Source: JAMOQA01 sp964420365
GTDB lineage: Bacteria; Acidobacteriota; Polarisedimenticolia; J045
Direction: 5' to 3'
Assembly: GCA_964420365.1 (NCBI GenBank)
Contig: CAYQTA010000042.1
Coordinates: forward strand, 1-8,767
DNA length: 8,767 nt
Below the pieces are notes generated by a model. It was not told the origin of the DNA and did not search any database. It worked only from the letters and a program-made list of their open reading frames with translations. This document shows positions 1-6,113 of the stretch, piece after piece. Position 1 is the stretch's first letter; every line of letters starts with the position of its first letter. The translations under genes were made by a program, and so were the position numbers.

Positions 1-261
1 GAGGTGCGGGAAGAGGACCTTGAGGGCGACGGTCTCGCGGGCGACGGTGTCGAAGGCCTCGTGGACCTCGCCGGCGCCGCCGGTGCCGAGGTGGCGGCGG
101 ATCTCGTAGCGGCCGGCGAAGAGGGCGCCGGGGCGGAGGGAGGCGAAGCGCAGCACCCGGCCGTCCCCGCCCGCCGGCGCGGTCGGGTCGAGGGGGATGC
201 TCCTTCCCTCGCCGCGGGGTCGGGCACCCGCGGAGGGTTCGCCCGGGGCCGAGTCGGTCAC
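1..261 (-). CDS. Ser/Thr protein kinase, N-terminal fragment (runs off window)
   Basis: This is the first 87 codons of a eukaryote-like (Hanks-type, PknB-like) serine/threonine protein kinase; the rest lies beyond the left edge. After a low-complexity Pro/Gly/Ala-rich leader of about 45 residues comes a clear kinase start: a GRYEIRRHLG strand, the glycine-rich ATP loop LGTGGAGEV (residues 58-66), and VALKVL (78-83), in which Lys81 is the expected ATP-binding lysine. Only the N-lobe is visible, so the catalytic HRD and DFG motifs and any sensor or membrane segment cannot be judged. The GTG start at 261 is chosen because a GGGGAGGGGG ribosome-binding stretch precedes it at suitable spacing. It lies 63 bp downstream of the exchanger gene on the same strand and may be co-transcribed with it; a short inverted repeat lies in that gap. 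The family assignment is strong for so short a piece. The substrate is unknown. Confidence 0.88.
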   Translation of the reverse strand, partial: MTDSAPGEPSAGARPRGEGRSIPLDPTAPAGGDGRVLRFASLRPGALFAGRYEIRRHLGTGGAGEVHEAFDTVARETVALKVLFPHL

Positions 262-279
262 GATGCCCCCTCCCCGTGC

Positions 280-297
280 CGTCCCGGGAAAGGGACG
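280..297 (-). other. Inverted repeat between exchanger and kinase genes
   Basis: The sequence forms a 6-bp perfect stem (CGTCCC pairing with GGGACG) around a 6-nt loop, in the 63-bp gap just upstream of the kinase ribosome-binding site. No T-run follows on the minus strand, so it is not a convincing intrinsic terminator. It may be an mRNA hairpin near the kinase leader or a chance feature of GC-rich DNA. Confidence 0.25.
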
Positions 298-324
298 ACC
301 AGGTGACAGATCTTTTACCGCGAT

Positions 325-1752
325 TCAATCCGCGAGGGAAGGGCCTTCCGGTGGTCCGGGTTCGCGCGTGGCGTTCTCTCCGGGGCGGTCGCCGACCCGG
401 AGGGTCCACGCGAGGACGGGGGGACCGATCACCTGGTTCAGCGTGATCGCGGCGAGAACCGCCGGGACGAGCACCTCTCCCCAGCCCGGAAACCTCCGCC
501 CGATCTCGGCGGCGAGGCCCAGGCTGACCCCCGCCTGGCTGAGCGCGGTCAGGCCGGCGAGCCGGGGCCAGGGAGCGGGGTCCCGGGCCAGCACGCTGCC
601 GAGCCAGCCCGAGCCGAACAGGGCACCCCCCCGGAGCAGGACGAGGGTGAGGGCGAGGGGCCACGTTCGGGCGAGGACGGAGATGTCGAGGCGAGCCCCC
701 GCGAGGGCGAAGAACGCGACGTAGATCGGCGGGGCGATCTTCTCGAGGGCGTGGGTGAATGCCTCCCGCTCCCGGGAGAGGTTTTGCACGAGGATTCCCG
801 CGACCAGCCCCATCAGGAGGGGTTCGAGCTGGACGTGGACGCCGGCCCCGTGGGCGACCAGGTGGGAGAGCTCCCGGGAGAGTCGCGTGATGAGGAACGC
901 GAGGGCGGCGAGGAGCACCGGCAGGTCCACGCGGAACGCCCGGATGATCCCCATCACGACGAGTCCGACCCCGGCACCGAGGACGGCCGACGCGGCCAGC
1001 TCCGCGGCCAGGATGCCGAGGAAGGCGACATCCAGCTCGGCGCCCGGGGTGACCAGCACCTGGGCCACGGACACGGCGGCCGCGAACGCGAGGATCACCA
1101 GCGTGTCGAGGGCGATCGTGACGCCCAGGGTCGTTTCCGCGAAAGGCCCCCGGGCACGGGACTCGTCGATCAGCGCGATGGTGACCGCGGGGGACCGGGC
1201 GAGGGACAGGGCACCGAGGACGAGGGCCGCCCCCAGGGCCGCGCCGGATCCAGTCGGGAGGATCGGGACCAGCCGGTGGAGCGCGAGAAGGCCCGCGCCG
1301 ACGAGCAGCGGCACGAGGAACACCTGGGCGGCGACCCACGTGGCGAGGGAGCGCCACCTCTTCCGGATCAGCTCCCCGTGCAGCTCTCCCCCGGCGACGA
1401 GGGCGATGAAGGTCAGCGCCAGGTCGTCGAGGGGGCCGAGACGGGAGACCAGGTCCGCGTCCAGCAGGCCGAGGGCGGAAGGCCCGGCGACGATCCCGGC
1501 GACGATGTACCCGGTGAGGCGGGGCAACCGAACGGCCTCGGCCACCAGGCCGGCACACCACCCGGCGAGCAGCAGGAACCCGATGGCCAGGGTGATCTCG
1601 CCGGTTCGTGCAGGGCTGACCAGGGCCGGCACCCACCGGAGCCCTCCCATGAGCAGGCCCGTACCCGCGAGGAGCAGCAGGGCCCAGGGGACCGTCGTGC
1701 GGAGGCGATCCGGGACGCCCCCGAGCCCGGAGTAGCGGAAGAGGCGCGTCAT
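325..1752 (-). CDS. Cation:proton antiporter (Na+/H+ exchanger family, CPA2/Kef-like)
   Basis: A 475-residue polytopic inner-membrane protein of the Na_H_Exchanger fold, predicted to swap a monovalent cation for protons. Hydrophobic helices fill residues about 21-450. LPRLTGYIVAGIVAGP (76-91) is the typical family helix ending in a Gly-Pro turn. The segment 186-222 (ARSPAVTIALIDE, then VTIALDTLVI) matches the family's unwound-helix region and puts a buried acid, Asp216, at the likely ion site. A late helix reads LTALSQAGVSLGLA (401-414). No C-terminal TrkA-N/RCK domain is present; the tail is a short Pro/Glu/Gly-rich end. The ATG at 1752 is chosen over the far longer open frame because it overlaps the upstream stop as ATGA and is preceded by GGGGAGGG at 6 nt. 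The overlap implies translational coupling to the second exchanger. The fold is well supported, but the ion (Na+ or K+) and direction are not determined. Confidence 0.85.
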   Translation of the reverse strand: MTRLFRYSGLGGVPDRLRTTVPWALLLLAGTGLLMGGLRWVPALVSPARTGEITLAIGFLLLAGWCAGLVAEAVRLPRLTGYIVAGIVAGPSALGLLDADLVSRLGPLDDLALTFIALVAGGELHGELIRKRWRSLATWVAAQVFLVPLLVGAGLLALHRLVPILPTGSGAALGAALVLGALSLARSPAVTIALIDESRARGPFAETTLGVTIALDTLVILAFAAAVSVAQVLVTPGAELDVAFLGILAAELAASAVLGAGVGLVVMGIIRAFRVDLPVLLAALAFLITRLSRELSHLVAHGAGVHVQLEPLLMGLVAGILVQNLSREREAFTHALEKIAPPIYVAFFALAGARLDISVLARTWPLALTLVLLRGGALFGSGWLGSVLARDPAPWPRLAGLTALSQAGVSLGLAAEIGRRFPGWGEVLVPAVLAAITLNQVIGPPVLAWTLRVGDRPGENATREPGPPEGPSLAD

Positions 1753-2993
1753 GGTCCGCCCTCCCCTGCCCTTCCGGGCCCCTCCTGCCGGAGCACGCGC
1801 AGGATCATCCACGGGGAGACCATCTCCGTGACGAGCACGGCGAACATCGTCGCCGCCAGCACGAGGGACGTGAAGGGACCGGGCCCGGACTCCAGGTAGT
1901 CGAGGGCGAGGGCCACGGCGATGCCACCCTGGGCAACGAGCCCGAGGCCGAAGCCGGCGGGCGGGTTCCGGAGAGCGTGGGTCGTCCGCGCCAGCAGGAT
2001 CCCGGCGAGCCCCTTCCCGAGCAGCCGGAGGACGACGAGGACCGCGGCGGCCGCGAGGACGCCGGCGGCTCCCAGCCCGAGCGGGGTGTCGAGGGTGCCG
2101 ACCGCACCGGCGACCAGGAGGAGGAACATCATGAACGGTCCCTCGAGCCGGTGGACCAGGGCCTGGACACGTCGGCGCGGGCCGGGGATGTTCGCGACGG
2201 TGATCCCGGCGACCAGGCCGACGAAGAGGGGCGAGATGTGCAGGTAGCGGGCCATTCCGCCGAAGAAGAACGTCGCCGCCAGCCCGCCGACGAGCAGGCG
2301 CCCGGTGCCGACCTTCCCGACCCGCGGGAGGAGGGCGAGGGCGCCACCGAACAACACTCCCATCAGCGCCGCGAGGCCGAGCCACTGGAGGAAGAGGAAC
2401 GAGGACCACCCGGGGATCACCGGCGCCTCCTGGCGCCAGCAGAGGGCCAGTCCGAAGAGGGCGAGGGCGGGAAGCTCGCCCATCTCGGCCAGGTGGCGGA
2501 GCATCCGGAGGACCGGCGACCCGGCGTACTTGCGGTCGAGGGCGAGCATGTCGAGGGGGGCGGGGGTCGAGCAGGCGGCGGCGGCGGCGAGGACCAGGGT
2601 CGCGACCAGGGTCTCCCGCGCATCTGCGGGCCAGGCGCGGAGCCAGAACCAGGCGGGGATTCCGACCGCGAGGGCTCCACCAGCGGCCTGGACGGCGGGG
2701 GCGACGGAATAAAACAGCGGAATCGTCCGCAGGAGCGGGATCTCGAGCTGGAGGCCGTAGTGGAGGCCGACGAAGGCGAGGCCGACCGTCGCGAAGGGCC
2801 GCAGGGCCTCGATCACCTCCCGGTCGAGGATGCCGAGAAGCTGGGGGCCGAGGAGGATTCCGACGACCAGGAACTCGGACCCCGTCACGAAGAGGAGCCG
2901 GATGCCGGCGGGCACGGGAAAGCGCGCGGGGGTGCGCCGGCCCCCGACGAGCACGATCAGGAGAAGGAGGGCGAGCGCTGCCAGCCGGATCAA
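1749..2993 (-). CDS. Second cation:proton antiporter-like membrane protein, TTG start
   Basis: A 414-residue polytopic membrane protein of the same broad fold as its downstream neighbour. It opens directly with a hydrophobic helix (residues 2-17), then GSEFLVVGILLGPQLLGILD (38-57), the counterpart of the Gly-Pro helix, and later GLVAQGGIAVALALDY (351-366), which parallels the neighbour's LTALSQAGVSLGLAAE. The segment 142-183 (STPAPLDMLALD, then HLAEMGELPALALFGLAL) matches the ion-site region but carries Glu173 where the neighbour has Asp216. The start is TTG at 2993, 28 bp after the preceding gene, behind a strong GGAGGGGAGG purine run; no ATG or GTG fits better, since residue 1 leads straight into the first helix. 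Its stop overlaps the next gene's ATG by 4 bp. The two proteins may form a heteromer, or this one may be a regulatory or substrate-altered partner; that is inference. Distant exchanger family membership is likely. Confidence 0.78.
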   Translation of the reverse strand: MIRLAALALLLLIVLVGGRRTPARFPVPAGIRLLFVTGSEFLVVGILLGPQLLGILDREVIEALRPFATVGLAFVGLHYGLQLEIPLLRTIPLFYSVAPAVQAAGGALAVGIPAWFWLRAWPADARETLVATLVLAAAAACSTPAPLDMLALDRKYAGSPVLRMLRHLAEMGELPALALFGLALCWRQEAPVIPGWSSFLFLQWLGLAALMGVLFGGALALLPRVGKVGTGRLLVGGLAATFFFGGMARYLHISPLFVGLVAGITVANIPGPRRRVQALVHRLEGPFMMFLLLVAGAVGTLDTPLGLGAAGVLAAAAVLVVLRLLGKGLAGILLARTTHALRNPPAGFGLGLVAQGGIAVALALDYLESGPGPFTSLVLAATMFAVLVTEMVSPWMILRVLRQEGPGRAGEGGP

Positions 2994-3021
2994 GCGGCCT
3001 CCCCTCCCCCGGCGAAGCGAA

Positions 3022-3588
3022 TCAGAAGGGACTGCTCGGCGAGGCGGCCGGCTCGGCGCCCTCGTCGTTGTCGTCGAGGGCGCTCACGGCGAACGCGCCC
3101 CCGACCACGACGGCGAGCGGAACCCACCAGGAGGCGAGGACGCCCGAGGTCGCGGCCGCGGCCGTGCCGGTCGCCGCGGCCCCCTCCCCTGCCCCGGCGG
3201 CGGTCCCGGCTGGCGCATGGCCCGGGGCATACCCCTTCGCCCCGATCCGGATCTCCATCCGGGCCACCTGGCCCTCCTCGAGGACGACGGGCTTCGACAG
3301 GACGGGGAACTCGGACCCGTCCGGCGCGAATGCCACGAGCTCGTACTTCCCCGGGGGGACGATCTGGACGACGAACGCGCCGTCGGGGCCGGTGACCGTC
3401 GAGAGGAAGAGATCGCCATCGGCACTGCGCAGGCCGACCTGGTACCCGCGGGCCGGCATTCCCTCGGCGTCGAGAAGGACGCCACGGAGCTGGGCCGTAC
3501 CGGCGGCGGCGCCCCCCGCGGCCCAGGCGGGTCCGAGGCCGAGGGCCAGGGCGAGGACGAGGACGAGGATGGTCCGGGTGGCGTACAT
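3022..3588 (-). CDS. Secreted, membrane-anchored protein with carboxypeptidase-regulatory-like domain
   Basis: A 188-residue predicted exported protein. Residues 1-23 form a classical signal peptide (positively charged start, Leu/Val/Ala core, AWA before the likely cleavage site). Residues about 32-115 look like a CarboxypepD_reg-type or transthyretin-like beta-sandwich: LRGVLLDAEGMPARGYQVGL, then TGPDGAFVVQIVPPGKYELVAF, the usual pattern of a strand, a D/GxxG turn and a PPGxYxL strand. An Ala/Gly/Thr-rich linker (about 121-148) leads to a single helix (152-171) and an acidic, Ser/Pro-rich tail. No catalytic residues are evident, so a binding or structural role outside the membrane is likely. 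The ATG at 3588 has AAGGAGG about 10 nt upstream and a strong promoter above that. It is the first gene of the unit with the two exchangers. Its precise function is unknown. Confidence 0.75.
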   Translation of the reverse strand: MYATRTILVLVLALALGLGPAWAAGGAAAGTAQLRGVLLDAEGMPARGYQVGLRSADGDLFLSTVTGPDGAFVVQIVPPGKYELVAFAPDGSEFPVLSKPVVLEEGQVARMEIRIGAKGYAPGHAPAGTAAGAGEGAAATGTAAAATSGVLASWWVPLAVVVGGAFAVSALDDNDEGAEPAASPSSPF

Positions 3589-3627
3589 CGTCGGTCTGCC
3601 TCCTTCGCGGCCATGCCGGAAGGGGGG

Positions 3628-3656
3628 ATTGCAACCCCGCGGGGGCGGGATGTCAA
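3628..3656 (-). promoter_or_regulatory. Sigma-70-type promoter of the secreted protein/exchanger unit
   Basis: On the minus strand the region reads a perfect TTGACA -35 box (3651-3656), a spacer of exactly 17 bp, then TGCAAT as the -10 box (3628-3633; four of six match TATAAT). The spacer is almost pure G/C. Transcription would begin near 3620, giving a leader of about 30 nt that contains the AAGGAGG ribosome-binding site. In DNA this GC-rich a perfect -35 box at ideal spacing is unlikely by chance. Confidence 0.7.
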
Positions 3657-3709
3657 CCGAATCTTCCGGGGGGCCCGCGGGCCGGCTGCCGACACGCCTT
3701 CCGTCCTGC

Positions 3710-3715
3710 TACTGT
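3710..3715 (+). promoter_or_regulatory. Possible -10 element for mnmE
   Basis: TACTGT fits the TAnnnT pattern of a -10 box and lies 19 bp before the preferred mnmE ATG. No good -35 box is seen at 16-18 bp upstream (CTGCCG at best). If used, transcription would start just before 3735 on a nearly leaderless or very short-leader mRNA, which would exclude the GTG at 3714 as the start. Weak. Confidence 0.25.
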
Positions 3716-3734
3716 GGAGACCGGGGTAGGCGTG

Positions 3735-5078
3735 ATGGTGCTCGACATCGACCGGGACGACACGATCGTGGCGCCGGCGACGCCTCCCGGCGTCGGCGCC
3801 CTCGCCGTCGTGCGGCTCTCGGGCCGGGCGACCCTGGACGTGCTGTCCCGCGTGTTCCGGCGGGACCGGGGCCGTCGATCCATGCCGGCATTCCGGCCGG
3901 TGCTGGGCACGGTGCTCGACTCCACGGGCGAGCCGATCGACCGGGGGCTCGCGACCTGGTTCCCGGGGCCCCGGAGCTACACGGGGGAAGACCTGGCGGA
4001 GCTCTCGGTCCACGGGTCACCCGCCGTCGTGCGCGCGCTGCTCGAGGCGTGCCGGGCCGCGGGGGCCCGGCCGGCGGAGCCCGGCGAGTTCACGTTCCGG
4101 GCCCTCCGGGCGGGCAAGCTCGACCTGGCACAGGCGGAGGCGGTCGCCGACCTGGCCGCTGCCGCGACCCTGCCCCAGGCGCGGATCGCGGCCCGCCAGT
4201 TGGCCGGCGAAGTGGGCCGGGCGCTGGCCCCCCTTGCCGAGGAGTCCCTCGCGCTGCTCGCGGACGTGGAGGCCGGTCTCGACTTCTCGGAAGACGAGGA
4301 CCTGGGGCCGGGGGCCGACGAGATCGCGCGCCGCGCGCGGGTTCTCGCGGATCGCCTCGACGAGTTGCTCGCCCGTGGCGAGATGGCGGCCCGGGTGCGG
4401 GAAGGGGTCCGCGTCGTTCTCCTCGGCCCGCCGAACGCGGGCAAGTCGACCCTTTTCAACGCGCTGGTCGGGCGGAACCGGGCGATCGTCACGCCCGAGC
4501 CGGGGACGACCCGGGACCTGGTCGAGGAAGCGGTCGTGCTGGACGGGATGCCGGTGATCCTCGTCGACACCGCCGGCGTCCGGGAGGCACACGGCCTGGC
4601 GGAACGGGAAGGGGTCCGGCGAGCGCTGCGCGTGGCGGAGGGGGCGGCCCTGGTGCTGGAGGTCTACTCCCTCGCCGGTGCCTGGCGGCCCGCCGGCGAG
4701 CCGGGACCGGGCCGCCTGCGGGTGGCCACTCACGCGGACGTACGTTGGAAGGGCGAACCGGCCCCGGGGTCGCTCCTCGTCAGCCCCTTGACCGGAGAGG
4801 GAATGGACGACCTGCGTCGGCGAATCGGCGAGGCGGTCGGGGCGCCGGGAGCCGACCCCCTGCCCTCCGTGGCCCTCGCTTCCGCTCGGCACCGCGCGGC
4901 CGCGTCACGGGCGGCGGGGCACCTCCGGGAAGCGGCATCCCTGGCGGCGAAGGCACCCGGCGAGGTCGTGGCCCTGCCGCTCCGGGAGGCCGTCCGCGCC
5001 CTCCGGGAGATCCTCGGGGACGTGGACGCCGAGCGGGTGCTGGGAAGCATCTTCTCCCGCTTCTGCATCGGGAAGTGA
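3735..5078 (+). CDS. mnmE: tRNA uridine-5-carboxymethylaminomethyl GTPase MnmE (TrmE)
   Basis: MnmE is a K+-dependent, dimerisation-activated GTPase that works with MnmG to put the (carboxymethyl)aminomethyl group on C5 of tRNA wobble uridine, using a tetrahydrofolate one-carbon unit. This 447-residue protein has near-usual length. Residues 1-120 are the folate-binding domain (DDTIVAPATPPG; RSYTGEDLAELSVHG at 80-94), followed by the first part of the helical domain. The inserted G domain has P-loop GPPNAGKS (231-238, with potassium-loop Asn234), TTRD (258-261), DTAG (278-281) and a downstream Glu290 aligning by count with the E. coli catalytic glutamate. The C-terminus is the canonical CIGK (444-447), whose Cys is conserved. 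Oddly, the G4 motif reads THAD (332-335) rather than N/TKxD, and G5 reads SPLTGEG. The ATG at 3735 is preferred over GTG 3714 because family proteins begin just before DTI; the ribosome-binding site is weak. It is separated from and convergent with mnmG. Confidence 0.96.
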   Translation: MVLDIDRDDTIVAPATPPGVGALAVVRLSGRATLDVLSRVFRRDRGRRSMPAFRPVLGTVLDSTGEPIDRGLATWFPGPRSYTGEDLAELSVHGSPAVVRALLEACRAAGARPAEPGEFTFRALRAGKLDLAQAEAVADLAAAATLPQARIAARQLAGEVGRALAPLAEESLALLADVEAGLDFSEDEDLGPGADEIARRARVLADRLDELLARGEMAARVREGVRVVLLGPPNAGKSTLFNALVGRNRAIVTPEPGTTRDLVEEAVVLDGMPVILVDTAGVREAHGLAEREGVRRALRVAEGAALVLEVYSLAGAWRPAGEPGPGRLRVATHADVRWKGEPAPGSLLVSPLTGEGMDDLRRRIGEAVGAPGADPLPSVALASARHRAAASRAAGHLREAASLAAKAPGEVVALPLREAVRALREILGDVDAERVLGSIFSRFCIGK

Positions 5079-5173
5079 CGAGGTCTCGGGATGAGACGCC
5101 CGGAACCGGGGAACCCCTCGACGTCGCGGCGTACCGAGCAATCGTGTTAGGTTAGTCGCCGAGGAGGCGTTCC

Positions 5174-5491
5174 ATGGGCGGTGAGACCCTGGTTGGAGCC
5201 GCGATCCTGGCTGCGGCGGGGCTGCTCCTGGGGATGTTCGTGTTCCGTTCGCTGCGGGAGGGTGGCCGACGGGTTGACCATGGGTCGACCCCGGCCGCGT
5301 GCAGCGGGTGTGCCCACGTGTCGTCATGTCCCCTGCCCCGGCAAGGGGTGATCAAGGTCCGGGGCGTTCCGGAGGGATGCCCTGCGCCGCCGGCGGGGTT
5401 CCCGCTTCCCTCGGCCGAACCAGGAGCAGGTGTCCCGGCGAGTGGGTCCGAAGGGGGCGAGTCCGGACGGAGAGATCCGGGCGCTGGCTGA
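5174..5491 (+). CDS. Small Cys-rich single-helix membrane protein, FeoB-associated-like
   Basis: A predicted 105-residue protein with one N-terminal membrane helix (residues about 5-25), a basic stretch (SLREGGRRVDHG), then a cysteine cluster CSGCAHVSSC (Cys43, Cys46, Cys52) and a further Cys69. One helix followed at once by a basic patch and CxxC-type cysteines is the layout of FeoB-associated Cys-rich membrane proteins, thought to assist ferrous iron uptake or bind metal. No feoA or feoB is in the window, so the link is inferred from architecture only. GAGGAGG lies 6 nt before the ATG, one of the best ribosome-binding sites here. Residues after about 65 are Gly/Pro/Ser-rich and overlap the 3' end of rsmG on the opposite strand (5352-5491), so the tail may be non-essential or the stop misplaced by a sequencing error. 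It lies 95 bp after mnmE, possibly co-transcribed. Confidence 0.6.
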   Translation: MGGETLVGAAILAAAGLLLGMFVFRSLREGGRRVDHGSTPAACSGCAHVSSCPLPRQGVIKVRGVPEGCPAPPAGFPLPSAEPGAGVPASGSEGGESGRRDPGAG

Positions 5492-6113
5492 GCGCCGCGG
5501 CGATCCGGCCGGCGTCCTCCCGGGAGAGCCAGGCAAGAACGCATGGTCGGCGCGCCGACCGTGATTCGCGTTGCGGGACCGCGGACACCAGGCGCTGGAT
5601 CGTTCCACCGGGGTCCGGGAACGCCCGGAGGGTCACGATCGCGGGAGTGTCGATGAAGTCCCCGGCGAAGCTCCTCTCGATGACCTCCACCCGGGAGCCG
5701 AGCCCGGTTTTCCGGAGAACGGCGCGGAGGAAGTCGGCCTTGCGGGCGACCCGCTCGTGGAGCTGGCCGCGGAGGGCCGGCCGAGCGGCGAGGAGCGGGA
5801 GGGCCGGGTAACCGTTCCCGGAACCCAGGTCGGCGAGGAGGGATGAAGCGGGCCCCGGGTTCGGCCGGGCGGCGAGGCACTCGTCCAGCCAGTCGAGGGC
5901 CTCGAGGGACTCGAGGACGTGTCGGTGCACCCCGTCGGCCGGGTCGCGGATCCCGGTCAGGTTGACCCGCCGGTTCCAGGCGTAGAGCAGGTGGAGATGC
6001 AGCGCGAGGGTCTCCAGGGCCGGGCCGGGTACGTGGAGCCCGAATCGCCGCGCCTCCCGCGCAATGGCGTCCCGGGCTTCCGCGGGCTCGATCCCCGGGG
6101 AGCGTCCGCTCAC
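5352..6113 (-). CDS. rsmG: 16S rRNA (guanine-N7)-methyltransferase RsmG (GidB)
   Basis: RsmG uses S-adenosylmethionine to methylate N7 of the guanine equivalent to G527 in E. coli 16S rRNA; loss gives low-level streptomycin resistance in several bacteria. The 253-residue product has the family marks in order: LLYAWNRRVNLTGIRD (42-57), the SAM-binding loop DLGSGNGYPALPL (95-107), ERVARKADFLRAVLRKTGL (120-138), corresponding to the usual KR..FL segment, and a TLRAF motif (161-165). It is somewhat longer than typical (about 210-240) because of a Pro-rich tail after LLLVRP (229-234). The GTG at 6113 is chosen because it overlaps the mnmG stop as GTGA and has GGGAG about 8 nt upstream. It is the second gene of an mnmG-rsmG unit. 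The non-conserved tail overlaps the convergent small Cys-rich gene. No parA or parB follows, unlike many genomes. Confidence 0.94.
   Translation of the reverse strand: MSGRSPGIEPAEARDAIAREARRFGLHVPGPALETLALHLHLLYAWNRRVNLTGIRDPADGVHRHVLESLEALDWLDECLAARPNPGPASSLLADLGSGNGYPALPLLAARPALRGQLHERVARKADFLRAVLRKTGLGSRVEVIERSFAGDFIDTPAIVTLRAFPDPGGTIQRLVSAVPQRESRSARRPCVLAWLSREDAGRIAAALSQRPDLSVRTRPLRTHSPGHLLLVRPREAGTPPAAQGIPPERPGP

Noticed and set aside
751..3395. Long plus-strand open frames opposite the exchanger genes
   Set aside because: Their products are compositionally extreme (Glu/Gly/Arg-rich) shadows, while the minus-strand frames give clear membrane proteins.
3714..3734. GTG at 3714 as the mnmE start
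   Set aside because: It has no ribosome-binding site, would add seven residues not typical of the family, and overlaps the possible -10 element.
5083..5097. Terminator after mnmE (GTCTC-loop-GAGAC)
   Set aside because: The stem is only 5 bp and no T-run follows; read-through into the small Cys-rich gene is equally likely.
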